From positions 49,509-113,508 of the forward strand of contig CAVTZF010000005.1 of assembly GCA_963739095.1 (NCBI GenBank): DNA of 64,000 bases, given 5' to 3'. The position numbers and the translations under genes are program-made. The DNA is from JACVRW01 sp963739095. Lineage in GTDB: Bacteria > Actinomycetota > Thermoleophilia > Solirubrobacterales > Thermoleophilaceae. The notes beneath the pieces were generated by a model. That model worked only from the letters and a program-made list of their open reading frames with translations, ran no database searches and was not told where the DNA came from. This document shows, in pieces, positions 23,871 to 32,828 of the stretch; position 1 is the first letter of the stretch; each line of letters begins with the position of its first letter.

Positions 23871-25013
23871 GTGGCCGCGCTCCGCCTCAACAGACGCCTC
23901 AACCTGAGCACCGCGCAGCTCCGCCTGCGCGGGCGGACCTGGCCGATCCTGCAGACGGCCATCGCGGCCGTGGCGGCCTGGTACCTCGCGAAGCTGCTGC
24001 TGACCGAGTCGCGACCGGTGTTTGCCCCGATCGCCGCGGTGATCTGCATCGGCGCCACGTACGGCGAGCGCCGCCAGCGCGCGCTCGAGCTGATCGGAGG
24101 GGTCGTGCTCGGCATCGGCGTGGCCGACCTGCTCGTCCACCTGCTCGGCTCCGGCGCGTGGCAGCTCGGACTGCTGGTGGTGCTCGCGATGGGGATGGCG
24201 GTGGTGCTGGGCGGCGGCCCGATCCTCGTCACGGAGGCCGCGGTCTCGGCGATCCTGCTGGTGCTGATCGAGCCGACCGGCAGCGGCGTGCTGCCGGGCC
24301 GCATCATCGAGGCGCTGATCGGCGGTGGCGTGGCGCTCGCGATCAGCGCGCTCGCCTTCCCACAGGATCCCGTGCTGCTCGTCGGCCGCTCGGTGCAGTC
24401 GATCTTCGGCGAGCTCGGGAGCGCGCTTGGCCACGTCGCCGACGCACTCGAGCAGCGCGACCCGGCACAGGCCGAGGCCGCGCTGGCGGCGGTGCGTGAG
24501 CTCGACGCGGACATCCGCCGGTTCGAGCACTCGCTGGGCGTTGCCCAGGAGACCGCCCGCTGGTCCCCGGGCCGCCGCTCGGCGCGCCCCGACCTGGTGC
24601 GCTACGCGCGCAGCGCCCGCCACATCGATTACGCCGTCCGCAACGCGCGCGTGCTCGCCCGTCACGTGGCGCGCTACCTGCGCTCCGGCCGCGAGCCGCC
24701 CGACGAGCTCGCGCTCGCGCTCCGCGACCTGACCGCCGCCACCTGGGCGCTCGCCGCGGCAATGGACGAGCCGGGGCGCGGCAGCGCCGACGTACGCCGG
24801 CTCGCCACGAGCGCCGCGAGCCGCGCCACGAGCAGCTTCGAAGGCGCGCGCGAGCTCGGCCTCGCCGAGATCGTCGCCCAGGTGCGCTCCACCGCGATCG
24901 ACCTGATGCGCGCCGCCGACGCAGCCGCCCCCCCGGGCGACACGCCGGAGGAGGCTCAGAGCGAGGAGCTGCTGCTCGAGCTCTTCGAGGACGAGCAGAC
25001 CCCCTCGATCTGA
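23871..25013 (+). CDS. FUSC-type (aromatic acid exporter-like) membrane protein
   Basis: 380 aa. The N-terminal half (about residues 22-160) has five or six hydrophobic helices: ILQTAIAAVAAWYLAKLLL, APIAAVICIGATYGERRQRA, LIGGVVLGIGVADLLVHLL, LGLLVVLAMGMAVVLGGG and further. TYGERRQRALELIGGVVLGI matches the FUSC family signature. The C-terminal half is a soluble helical region rich in Arg and Ala, ending acidic. Family members export aromatic acids, but many have unknown roles. Start GTG 23871. The 51-base gap before it shows nothing clear. Confidence 0.8.
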   Translation: MAALRLNRRLNLSTAQLRLRGRTWPILQTAIAAVAAWYLAKLLLTESRPVFAPIAAVICIGATYGERRQRALELIGGVVLGIGVADLLVHLLGSGAWQLGLLVVLAMGMAVVLGGGPILVTEAAVSAILLVLIEPTGSGVLPGRIIEALIGGGVALAISALAFPQDPVLLVGRSVQSIFGELGSALGHVADALEQRDPAQAEAALAAVRELDADIRRFEHSLGVAQETARWSPGRRSARPDLVRYARSARHIDYAVRNARVLARHVARYLRSGREPPDELALALRDLTAATWALAAAMDEPGRGSADVRRLATSAASRATSSFEGARELGLAEIVAQVRSTAIDLMRAADAAAPPGDTPEEAQSEELLLELFEDEQTPSI

Positions 25014-25027
25014 GAGGCTGGGCCCGC

Positions 25028-26005
25028 ATGGACGCGGGCATCCACATCGACCGCGGCGACGAGCCACCGGCCGGCGGCGTCGGCCCCACCTTCTGCGGGC
25101 AGCTGCTCGTGCACGAGCCGGCCGGCCTCGAGGGAGTCGACGTGGCGGTGCTCGGCGCCCCTTTCGACGACGGCACCTCCCACCGCCCCGGTGCGCGCTT
25201 CGGGCCGCGGGCGATCCGCGCGGCGGACGACGGCGGCCGCTGGGGCCGCCCGCACATGACGCTCGGCGTCGACCCGCTAGAGGTGCTCAGGGTCGTCGAC
25301 TACGGCGACGCCGCCGCCGCGCCCGCCGACCTCGCCCGTTCCCATGAGGCGCTCGCCGAGCGCTTGCGCGAGATCCTCGGCGCCGGCGCGATGCCGCTCG
25401 TGCTCGGCGGCGATCACTCGCTTTCGCTGCCCACGCTGCGCGTCCTCGCCGAGCACCACGGCCCCGACGGCTACGCCGTCCTCCATCTCGACACGCACGC
25501 CGACACGGCCGACGAGCTGTACGGGGTGCGCATCTCGCATGGCACGCCGTTCCGCGTCGCCTGCGAGGAGGGGGCGCTCCAGGGCGGCAACATCGTCCAG
25601 GTCGGGCTGCGCGGCACCTGGCCCGGGCCGGACCTGTTCGAATGGATGCGCTCGGCCGGGTTCCGCTGGCACACGATGGACGACATCGTCGAGCGTGGCC
25701 TGGCACCGGTGATCCGGGAGGCGGTCGCGCAGGTCGCGGCCGCCGCGCCGCGCGTCTACCTCACCGTGGACATCGACGTGCTCGATCCAGCCTTCGCGCC
25801 CGGCACCGGCACTCCCGAGCCCGGCGGGCTGACCACGCGCGAGCTGCTGTGGGCGGTCCGCCACGCCGGTATGGAGCTCGACCTGTGCGCGGCCGACGTG
25901 GTCGAGGTCTCACCGCCCTACGACCAGGCTGGCATCACGGCGCTGGCCGCGGAGCGCGTGGCACTCGAAACCTTGGCGGGGACTGCCGCCAGGCGGCTCG
26001 GCTAG
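25028..26005 (+). CDS. Ureohydrolase (agmatinase/arginase family)
   Basis: 325 aa with all manganese ligands of the family: LVLGGDHSLSLP (His), HLDTHADTADELYG (Asp-His-Asp) and LTVDIDVLDPAFAPGTGTPE (Asp-x-Asp). FDDGTSHRPGARFGPRAIR is the usual N-terminal block. This pattern fits agmatinase (agmatine to putrescine and urea) best, but guanidinobutyrase, guanidinopropionase or formiminoglutamase are possible. It follows the FUSC gene by 14 bases on the same strand. No polyamine gene is nearby. Confidence 0.9.
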   Translation: MDAGIHIDRGDEPPAGGVGPTFCGQLLVHEPAGLEGVDVAVLGAPFDDGTSHRPGARFGPRAIRAADDGGRWGRPHMTLGVDPLEVLRVVDYGDAAAAPADLARSHEALAERLREILGAGAMPLVLGGDHSLSLPTLRVLAEHHGPDGYAVLHLDTHADTADELYGVRISHGTPFRVACEEGALQGGNIVQVGLRGTWPGPDLFEWMRSAGFRWHTMDDIVERGLAPVIREAVAQVAAAAPRVYLTVDIDVLDPAFAPGTGTPEPGGLTTRELLWAVRHAGMELDLCAADVVEVSPPYDQAGITALAAERVALETLAGTAARRLG

Positions 26006-26020
26006 GCGGCGCAGCCGTCC

Positions 26021-27550
26021 TCAGGCCCGAGTCGCGGCGGGCTCGGCACGGCCGACGAAATCGCGCTCGCGCACCAGCACCAGCGCCAGGAAGCCACCCA
26101 CGAACGCAACCGCCGCAGCCACGACGAGGATCTCGTCCAGCCCGCTGATGAAGGCGTCCTGGGCCGCAGCAAGAAGATCGGCGCGGGCCCCCGGTGGCCC
26201 TGCTCCCGACGCGGCGTGCACGTTCCCGGCACTGACCATCTCGACGAGCCCGTCACGGGCGCCCGGAGGCAGTTGCACGCCGCCCAGGGCCTCACTCAAG
26301 CGATCGCTCACGCGCACCTGGAGGAGCGCCCCGAGGCCCGCGATACCGGTGGCTGTGCCGACCTGCCGGAAGGTGCTGTTGATCCCAGAAGCAGCGCCGC
26401 TGCGCTGCGGCTCCACGACGCCGATTGCCGCGGTGGCAAGCGGCGGGTTGACGACGCCGATGCCGATGCCGGCGAGGATGAACCCGGGCAGGAGCGTGGT
26501 CCAATCGTCGCTCGGCTGGATGCCGTTCATGAGCAGGAGGCCGCAGCCCACGAGAATCAGCCCCGCGCCCAGGAAGCCGCGCACGGGGAGGCGCTCGACC
26601 AGCTTGCCCGCCACGGGCGCAACCACGAACGACAGCAGCGAGACGGGCAGGAAACGCAGGCCGGCCTCGAGCGGCGAGTAGCCCAGGACGTTCTGTAGGT
26701 ACAGCGTGAGGTAGAGAAACATCGAGAACATCGAGGCGTGCAGCGAGAAGGCCACGATCTGCGCGCCCGTGAACGCGGGCTTGCGGAACAGCGTCAGGTC
26801 GAGCATCGGCTGGGGTGTGCGCCGCTCGATCGTCACGAATGCGGCCAGAAGCACCACGCTGGCTGCGAACAGCCCGAGGATGATCGCGCTACCCCAGCCC
26901 TCGGCGTTGCCGCGAATGAGGGCCAGCACGAAGCAGAAGAGCGCCCCGCTGAAGGTGACTAGGCCGGCCCAGTCGATCCGCGCGGACGGATCGCGCTCCG
27001 AGTCAGGCACGCGGACGAGGGTCATGGCTGCGGTCGCGATGCCGATCGGCACGTTCACGAAGAAGATCCACTCCCAGCCGATGCCCTCGGTCAGGAGGCC
27101 GCCGACGAGCGGGCCGACGGCGACCGCGAACCCCGTCGTCGCGCCCCAGAGCCCGAACGCGGTGCCGCGCTCATGCGGCTCGAACTCCTGGGCGATCAGG
27201 GCAAGCGACGTCGCGAACATCATCGCCCCGCCCACGCCCTGCAGACCACGGGCCAGGTTGAGCATCGTCGGGGTGTGCGACAGGCCGCAGAGCAAAGAGG
27301 CGACCGCGAACAAGGCGATGCCGCCCACGAAGACCTTGCGTCGGCCGAGCAGGTCGCCCAGCGAGCCGGCAGGGAGCAGTAGCGCAGCGAGCCCCAAGGC
27401 GTAGGCGTCCACCACCCATTGCAGGTCGGTGAAGCTCGAGCCGAGATCGCGCCTGATGTCCGGCAGCGCGACATTCACGATCGTGATGTCGAGCAGCAAC
27501 ATGAAGACCGCGAGGCAGACGGCGAGGAGAGTCCACCACTTTGACGCCAT
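26021..27550 (-). CDS. MFS multidrug efflux transporter, DHA2 (EmrB/QacA) family
   Basis: 509 aa with 14 hydrophobic segments. Motif A is GSLGDLLGRRKVFVGGIALF, motif C of drug:H+ antiporters is in WGATTGFAVAVGPLVGGLLT, and the N-terminal segment LDITIVNVALPDIRRDLGSS carries the conserved Asp and Asn of helix 1. It should expel lipophilic drugs or a cell product by proton exchange. No regulator gene is adjacent. It lies downstream of ftsH on the same strand after 78 bases that hold a weak stem (TCCCT/AGGGA). Confidence 0.93.
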   Translation of the reverse strand: MASKWWTLLAVCLAVFMLLLDITIVNVALPDIRRDLGSSFTDLQWVVDAYALGLAALLLPAGSLGDLLGRRKVFVGGIALFAVASLLCGLSHTPTMLNLARGLQGVGGAMMFATSLALIAQEFEPHERGTAFGLWGATTGFAVAVGPLVGGLLTEGIGWEWIFFVNVPIGIATAAMTLVRVPDSERDPSARIDWAGLVTFSGALFCFVLALIRGNAEGWGSAIILGLFAASVVLLAAFVTIERRTPQPMLDLTLFRKPAFTGAQIVAFSLHASMFSMFLYLTLYLQNVLGYSPLEAGLRFLPVSLLSFVVAPVAGKLVERLPVRGFLGAGLILVGCGLLLMNGIQPSDDWTTLLPGFILAGIGIGVVNPPLATAAIGVVEPQRSGAASGINSTFRQVGTATGIAGLGALLQVRVSDRLSEALGGVQLPPGARDGLVEMVSAGNVHAASGAGPPGARADLLAAAQDAFISGLDEILVVAAAVAFVGGFLALVLVRERDFVGRAEPAATRA

Positions 27551-27628
27551 GGCTCTCAGGGTTCCCTGTTCCGAGGGAGCTATGCGCGCCGGCGCTCAGG
27601 ATGTCGGCGGCGCCGGCCGCCCGGGCGG

Positions 27629-29602
27629 CTAGGCCGGCTCGGGCTTCTCGGGCGACTCGCTGCCGCGCATCTCGGCGGTGCCGCTGGCGAGGCCCGGCCG
27701 TGGCAGCGGCTGAGGCGCGCGATCAGGCTTGCGCTCGGGCGCCTCGGGCGCGGCGGGCGGGAGCACCGGGACGGGCGGCTCGTCCTTGCCGAAGACCTGT
27801 TCCTCGGTCTTGCCGGCGAGCAGCTCGATGAACTGCTCGCGCTCGATCGTCTCGCGCTTGAGCAGGATCTCCGAGGTCATGTCGAGTGACTCGCGGTGCT
27901 CCTCGAGGACCTGGCGCGCCGTCTGGTGCGCCTCCTCGACGATGCGGCGGATCTCGTCGTCGATCTCGCGGGCGATCTCGTCGGAGTAGTCGGGCTCCGA
28001 GGAGAACTCGCGGCCCAGGAAGGGCTGGCCGTGGTCGTGGCCGAACACACGCGGTCCGAGCTTGTCGGACATGCCGAAGCGCATGACCATCTGCTTGGCG
28101 GTCGCGGTGACCTTCTCGAGGTCGTTCGAGGCGCCGGTCGTGACCTCGCTGAAGACGATCTCCTCGGCGGCTCGGCCGCCGAGAGTCATGGCCATCGTGT
28201 CCGACAGCTCCGCGCGCGTCGTGAGGAACTTGTCCTCGGTCGGCAGCGAGATCGTGTAGCCGAGCGCCTGGCCGCGCGAGATCACCGAGATCTTGTGCAC
28301 CGGGTCGGTGTTGTCCAGGTAGTGGGCGACGAGCGCGTGGCCCATCTCGTGGAAGGCGGTGACGCGGCGCTCCTTCTCGGACATCACGCGCGTCTTCTTC
28401 TCGGGCCCGGCGATCACGCGCATGATCCCCTCCTCCAGCTGGAGGTGGTCGATCTCGCGCTTGCCCTGGCGGGCGGCGAGCAGGGCGGCCTCGTTGACGA
28501 GGTTCTGAAGGTCGGCGCCGGTGAAACCCGGGGTCTGGCCGGCGAGCGTGTCGAGCTCGATCGCCTTGGCGAGCGGCTTGCCGCGCGTATGGACCTCGAG
28601 GATCTTCGTGCGGCCCTTGCGGTCGGGGCGGTCGACGACGATCTGGCGGTCGAAGCGGCCCGGGCGCAGCAGCGCCGGATCGAGGATGTCCGGACGGTTG
28701 GTGGCCGCGATGAGGATGATGTTGTCCTTCATCTCGAAGCCGTCCATCTCGACGAGCAGCTGGTTGAGCGTCTGCTCGCGCTCGTCATGCCCGCCGCCGA
28801 GGCCGGCGCCGCGGTGGCGGCCCACCGCGTCGATCTCGTCCATGAAGATGATGCAGGGCGAGTTCTGCTTGGCCTGCTCGAACAGGTCACGCACGCGCGA
28901 GGCACCGACGCCGACGAACATCTCGACGAAGTCGGAGCCGGAGATCGAGAAGAAGGGCACGCCCGCCTCGCCCGCGACGGCGCGCGCGAGCAGCGTCTTG
29001 CCGGTGCCGGGCGGGCCGTACAGCAGCACTCCCTTGGGAATGCGCGCTCCGAGCGCCTGGAACTTCTTCGGGTTCTCGAGGAACTCCTTGATCTCCTGTA
29101 GCTCCTCGACGGCCTCGTCCACCCCGGCCACGTCGCGGAACGTGATCTTGGGAGCGTCGACCGACATGCGCTTGGCGCGCGACTTGCCGAAGGACATGAC
29201 CTTCGACCCGCCTCCCTGCATCTGGTTGATGATGAACAGCCAGAAGAGCAGGAAGATCACGAAGGGCAGGATGTACGTCAGGGCCGTGAGCCAGCCCGAT
29301 CCGCCCTTCGGCTTGACGGTCACCGCGACGTCGTTGGCCTGGAGCGTGTTGACGAGGTTCTGCTCGGTGTCGTTCAGGAACGCGGTCTGGTACTTGCGGC
29401 CGCTCTCGAGCTCGACGTCGACCCGGTTGTTCTTCGTGTTGAGCGTGACGCTCTGGACCTGGCCGTTCTCGACCTGGGTGATGAAGTCCGAGTAATTGGG
29501 GTCCTTCTGGCGGTCACCCGGGCTGATCAGCTTCTGCGCGAAAAACGCCAGCACGACGACGATCAGAATCGGAAATGCCGCGCTCTTGAAGAATCTGCTC
29601 AC
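27629..29602 (-). CDS. ftsH: ATP-dependent zinc metalloprotease FtsH
   Basis: 657 aa. Two membrane helices (near residues 8-26 and 105-125) flank a periplasmic-side domain. The AAA+ module shows Walker A GVLLYGPPGTGKTLLARAVA, Walker B CIIFMDEIDAVGRHRG and the second region of homology DPALLRPGRFDRQI. The protease active site is FHEMGHALVAHYLD with Glu and two His. The C-terminal tail (about 55 residues) is Pro- and Glu-rich and probably disordered. It degrades unfolded membrane proteins. hpt lies 113 bases upstream on the same strand; the GTG start has no strong ribosome site. Confidence 0.97.
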   Translation of the reverse strand: MSRFFKSAAFPILIVVVLAFFAQKLISPGDRQKDPNYSDFITQVENGQVQSVTLNTKNNRVDVELESGRKYQTAFLNDTEQNLVNTLQANDVAVTVKPKGGSGWLTALTYILPFVIFLLFWLFIINQMQGGGSKVMSFGKSRAKRMSVDAPKITFRDVAGVDEAVEELQEIKEFLENPKKFQALGARIPKGVLLYGPPGTGKTLLARAVAGEAGVPFFSISGSDFVEMFVGVGASRVRDLFEQAKQNSPCIIFMDEIDAVGRHRGAGLGGGHDEREQTLNQLLVEMDGFEMKDNIILIAATNRPDILDPALLRPGRFDRQIVVDRPDRKGRTKILEVHTRGKPLAKAIELDTLAGQTPGFTGADLQNLVNEAALLAARQGKREIDHLQLEEGIMRVIAGPEKKTRVMSEKERRVTAFHEMGHALVAHYLDNTDPVHKISVISRGQALGYTISLPTEDKFLTTRAELSDTMAMTLGGRAAEEIVFSEVTTGASNDLEKVTATAKQMVMRFGMSDKLGPRVFGHDHGQPFLGREFSSEPDYSDEIAREIDDEIRRIVEEAHQTARQVLEEHRESLDMTSEILLKRETIEREQFIELLAGKTEEQVFGKDEPPVPVLPPAAPEAPERKPDRAPQPLPRPGLASGTAEMRGSESPEKPEPA

Positions 29603-29715
29603 GAGCTACTAAGACCTGCTTCCCCTCGCAGCCAAACCTGCGTCCGCAGTGAAACGCAAGCGTAGCAAGGGGGTATTCGTCGTTTCGGCCTCTTCGGATG
29701 CCTTGCGGAAGCCCT

Positions 29716-30246
29716 TTAAAGCTCGTTCAGCACGGCCACGTAGGGCAGGTTCCGGTAGCGCTCGGCGTGGTCCAGGCCGTAGCCGATCGCGAAGCGGTTG
29801 GGGATCTCGAAGCCGACATACCTGATCGGCAGCTCGATCTCGCGGCGCTGCGGCTTGGTGAGCAGCGCGCAGACCTCGAGTGAGGCGGGGTTGCGGGCGC
29901 GCAGCATCTTGAACAGATAGGAGAGCGTGAGGCCGGAGTCGACGATGTCCTCGACGATCAGCACGTCCTTGCCTTCGATCGGCGCGTCCAGATCCTTGAG
30001 GATCCGCACGACGCCCGACGAGTCCGTCGACGCCCCGTACGAGGACACGGCCATGAAGTCGAGCTCGCAGTCCACGTCGAGGTGGCGCATCAGGTCCGCG
30101 AGGAAGAAGACGGCGCCCTTGAGCACGCCGATCAGGAGCAGCTTGCGACCGGCGTAGTCGCGCGAGACCTCCTCGCCGAGCTCCTTGACGCGGTGCGCCA
30201 GCTCGTCGCGCTGCACGAGGATTTCTCCCAGGGCGGGGTCGGCCAT
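29716..30246 (-). CDS. hpt: Hypoxanthine (guanine) phosphoribosyltransferase
   Basis: Converts hypoxanthine or guanine with PRPP to IMP or GMP. In 176 aa the PRPP motif is DVLIVEDIVDSGLTLSYL, the base-side loop is LIGVLKGAVFFLADLMRHL, and the flexible-loop segment is VSSYGASTDSSGVV; ALLTKPQRREIELPIRYVGF with IPNRFAIGYGLD completes the hood. It belongs functionally with guanine deaminase (12 bases upstream) and the nucleoside importer. hpt next to ftsH is a common order in Gram-positives, usually with tilS in front; tilS is 20 kb away here. Confidence 0.96.
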   Translation of the reverse strand: MADPALGEILVQRDELAHRVKELGEEVSRDYAGRKLLLIGVLKGAVFFLADLMRHLDVDCELDFMAVSSYGASTDSSGVVRILKDLDAPIEGKDVLIVEDIVDSGLTLSYLFKMLRARNPASLEVCALLTKPQRREIELPIRYVGFEIPNRFAIGYGLDHAERYRNLPYVAVLNEL

Positions 30247-30257
30247 GAGCGCGCGAT

Positions 30258-31553
30258 TTAAGCAGTCGGGGCGGGCACCGCCTCACCCGCAACCCGCACT
30301 TCCGCCACGCTCTCCTCGCGCGCGAGCGCGAACAGAGCGCCGAGCGTGCGCTCGGGGGAGTCGCTGTGACGCAGCACCGCCTCGAGCGTGGAGCCGGCCG
30401 GCGGGCGCAGCAGTACGAAGTCGGCGGCCCGGCCCGGCGAGAGGTCGCCGACCTCGTCCATCCCGAGCGCGAGCGCGCCCGCGCGCGTGGAGAGGTAGAG
30501 CAGGTGAGCGGGCCCGATCGGCGGCGGGTCGTGGCGCAGCATCTGCAGCTGATAGGCCGTGAGCGCCTCCTTCAGCATGCTGAGCCCGGTGCCCGCGCCG
30601 ACATCCGTGCCGAGCGCCACGCGCACGCCGTGGTCGAGGTGGCCGCGCATCGGGAACAGCCCGCTGCCGAGGAACGCGTTGCTCTCCGGGCAGTGCGCCA
30701 CGCTCGCGCGCGCGGCGCCGAGGCGGGCGAGCTCCCCGTCGCTCGGGTGGTCGTTGTGGGCGAGCACCGTCGACTCGCCCACGAGGCCGAAATGCTCGTA
30801 GGTGTGCAGGTAGTCGTCGAACCCGTCGAAGAGGCCGCGCACCGCCTCGACCTCGTCGAGGTTCTCGTTCATGTGGCTGGTGACGAGCGCGCCGACCTCC
30901 CCGTGCAGCGCCCCACAGGATTCGAGCATCCCCTCCGAGCAGGAGAGCGAGAAGCGCGGCGTCACGGCGTAGCGCAGGCGGCCGCGGCCGTGCCAGCGCT
31001 CGGCGAGCTCGCGGCCCGCCTCGTAGGCCTCGTCGGGGTCCACGTGCAGCTCCGGAAGCAGGTTGCGATCCGAGACGACGAGCCCGCTCGCGATCCGCAG
31101 CCCGGAGCGCTCGGCCTCCTCGAAAAGAGCCTCCTGGGCGGAGGGGAAGTGCGAGCCGAACACAAGCGCAGACGTGGTGCCGTTGATCGCGAGCCCGGCG
31201 ACGAACTCGCGCGCGACCCGCCGCGCATGCGCCTGGTCGGCCATCCGCGCCTCCTCCGGAAGCGCGTAGCGCTCGAGCCAGTCGAGCAGCCCGAGCCCCA
31301 TCGAGCCCATGATCGCGAGCTGCGGGAAGTGCACGTGCGTGTCGACGAAGCCCGGCAGCAGCACGGCGTCGCGCTCGTCGCGGACCTCCGCGTCGGGATA
31401 CGCGCGCCGCACCTCGTCGAAGCTGCCGACGGCGTCGATGCGCCCGTCCGCGAAGGCGAGCCCCCCGTCCGAGAACGCCTCGAGCGCATCGCCCTCTTCG
31501 AACGGGTTGCGCGGCGTGTGCATCACCTGTGCGCGCCAGACCTCCACGGTCAC
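30258..31553 (-). CDS. guaD: Guanine deaminase (amidohydrolase superfamily)
   Basis: 431 aa. Converts guanine to xanthine and ammonia. The metal site is VDTHVHFPQL (His-x-His), later SHMNENLDEVEAV, the His of LAHNDHPSD and the Asp in VALGTDVGAGTGLSML. VDTHVHFPQLAIMGSMGLGL matches known guanine deaminases, including the substrate-contact FPQ. The GTG at 31553 overlaps the LOG-family stop; longer reading upstream is a shadow of LOG and trpF sequence. Context with hpt and LOG supports purine salvage. A related aminohydrolase substrate such as 8-oxoguanine is possible. Confidence 0.9.
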   Translation of the reverse strand: MTVEVWRAQVMHTPRNPFEEGDALEAFSDGGLAFADGRIDAVGSFDEVRRAYPDAEVRDERDAVLLPGFVDTHVHFPQLAIMGSMGLGLLDWLERYALPEEARMADQAHARRVAREFVAGLAINGTTSALVFGSHFPSAQEALFEEAERSGLRIASGLVVSDRNLLPELHVDPDEAYEAGRELAERWHGRGRLRYAVTPRFSLSCSEGMLESCGALHGEVGALVTSHMNENLDEVEAVRGLFDGFDDYLHTYEHFGLVGESTVLAHNDHPSDGELARLGAARASVAHCPESNAFLGSGLFPMRGHLDHGVRVALGTDVGAGTGLSMLKEALTAYQLQMLRHDPPPIGPAHLLYLSTRAGALALGMDEVGDLSPGRAADFVLLRPPAGSTLEAVLRHSDSPERTLGALFALAREESVAEVRVAGEAVPAPTA

Positions 31554-32134
31554 ACGTCCTCGCGGTCGATCCACTTCGGGGTGAGTGTCGCCGGGTCGAA
31601 GTTCGTCAGGCGCTCCAGCATCGCGGCCGGCTCCTCCTCCACGATCAGCATCGCGCGGTGGTCCTCGCGCACGAAGCGCTCCTCGACCGCGTGCTCGAGG
31701 AAGCTCATGAGCCCGTCGAAGTAGCCCTCGACGTTGAGGATCCCGATCGGCTTGCGGTGCATGCCGAGCTGCCCCCAGGTGTAGATCTCGAACAGCTCGT
31801 CGAGCGTGCCCAGTCCGCCGGGCAGCGCCACGAAGGCGTCGGCCAGGTCCGCCATTCGCTGCTTGCGCTCGTGCATCGTCTTGACGACGTGCAGATCGGT
31901 CAGCCCGAGGTGCGCGATCTCGCGGTCGACGAGCGACTGGGGGATCACGCCGATCGCCTCGCCGCCCTCCGACAGCACCGTGTCGGCGAGCCGGCCCATC
32001 AGGCCGACGGTCGCGCCGCCGAACACGAGCGTGATCTCGTGCTCGACCAGCAGCTGGCCGAAGTCCTCGGTCGCCTCGGTGTAGGCCGGACGGGCGCCGG
32101 GGCTCGATCCACAGAAGACGCAGGCTCGCCGCAC
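31550..32134 (-). CDS. LOG-family nucleotide phosphoribohydrolase
   Basis: 194 aa. The Lysine-decarboxylase-like fold of LOG proteins is shown by VCFCGSSPG-type start (ACVFCGSSPGARPAYTEATE), LVFGGATVGLMGRLAD and the signature ALPGGLGTLDELFEIYTWGQ. Such enzymes hydrolyse AMP-type or cytokinin ribotides to the base and ribose 5-phosphate, so the role here is probably nucleotide recycling. I prefer GTG 32134, six bases after a TACGCT -10, over the ATG at 32161, which overlaps the divergent trpF start. It is translated together with guanine deaminase. Confidence 0.88.
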   Translation of the reverse strand: MRRACVFCGSSPGARPAYTEATEDFGQLLVEHEITLVFGGATVGLMGRLADTVLSEGGEAIGVIPQSLVDREIAHLGLTDLHVVKTMHERKQRMADLADAFVALPGGLGTLDELFEIYTWGQLGMHRKPIGILNVEGYFDGLMSFLEHAVEERFVREDHRAMLIVEEEPAAMLERLTNFDPATLTPKWIDREDV

Positions 32135-32159
32135 CCGCTGAGCGTAGATTGTCCGCCCC

Positions 32160-32828
32160 ATGGATCCCTCGGCTCGGCCGCGCGTGAAGGTGTGCTGCAT
32201 CAAGAACGTCGCGGAGGCGTGGATGGCCATCGACGCCGGCGCGGCCGCGCTCGGGCTGGTCTCGCAGATGCCGAGCGGCCCCGGCGTGATCACGGACGAA
32301 GAGGTGGCGGAGATCGCGGCGGCGCTGCCGCCGGGGGTCGACTCGTTCCTGCTGACCCCGCTGCAGGACGTCGAGGCGATCGCCGCCCAGCAGCGGGCCG
32401 CGGGCACGCACACGCTGCAACTCGTCGACGCGCTGCCGGAGGGCGCTCACGCCGGCCTGCGGGCGGCGCTACCGGGGGTGAAGCTCGTCCAGGTGATCCA
32501 CGTGACGGGACCCGGATCGGTCGAGGAGGCCGCGGCGGTGGCTCCCTTCGTCGACGCGCTGCTGCTGGACTCGGGCAACCCCGAGCTCGAGGTCAAGGAG
32601 CTCGGCGGGACGGGCCGCCGCCACGACTGGGAGCTGTCACGGCGGATCCGCGAGGCGGTGGACGTGCCGCTCTTCCTCGCGGGCGGGCTGCGCCCCGAGA
32701 ACGTCCGCGAGGCGATCGAGAGCGTTGGCCCGTTCGGGCTTGACGTGTGCTCCGGGCTGCGCTCGGGCGAGGGCTTCGACCTCGACCCGGACAAGCTGGG
32801 GCGCTTCATGGCGGCCGCCGGCGTCTAG
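32160..32828 (+). CDS. Phosphoribosylanthranilate isomerase-like protein (TrpF family)
   Basis: 222 aa TIM barrel. The start VKVCCIKNVAEAWMAIDAGA has Cys-Cys-Ile where typical TrpF has Cys-Gly-Ile. The middle has LVQVIHVTGPGSVEEA and LLLDSG, and the end has GGTGRRHDWELSRRIRE, PLFLAGGLRPENVREAIESV and GLDVCSGLRSGEG, all standard phosphate-loop motifs. No other tryptophan gene is near, so it may serve trp synthesis from a distance or have a changed role. A TAGATT hexamer 9 bases before the ATG suggests leaderless expression. It ends in a 4-base convergent overlap with the methyltransferase. Confidence 0.85.
   Translation: MDPSARPRVKVCCIKNVAEAWMAIDAGAAALGLVSQMPSGPGVITDEEVAEIAAALPPGVDSFLLTPLQDVEAIAAQQRAAGTHTLQLVDALPEGAHAGLRAALPGVKLVQVIHVTGPGSVEEAAAVAPFVDALLLDSGNPELEVKELGGTGRRHDWELSRRIREAVDVPLFLAGGLRPENVREAIESVGPFGLDVCSGLRSGEGFDLDPDKLGRFMAAAGV

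Noticed and set aside
32135..32161. ATG 32161 as start of the LOG gene
   Set aside because: It overlaps the divergent trpF start codon; GTG 32134 fits the family N-terminus and has a -10 box at the right distance.
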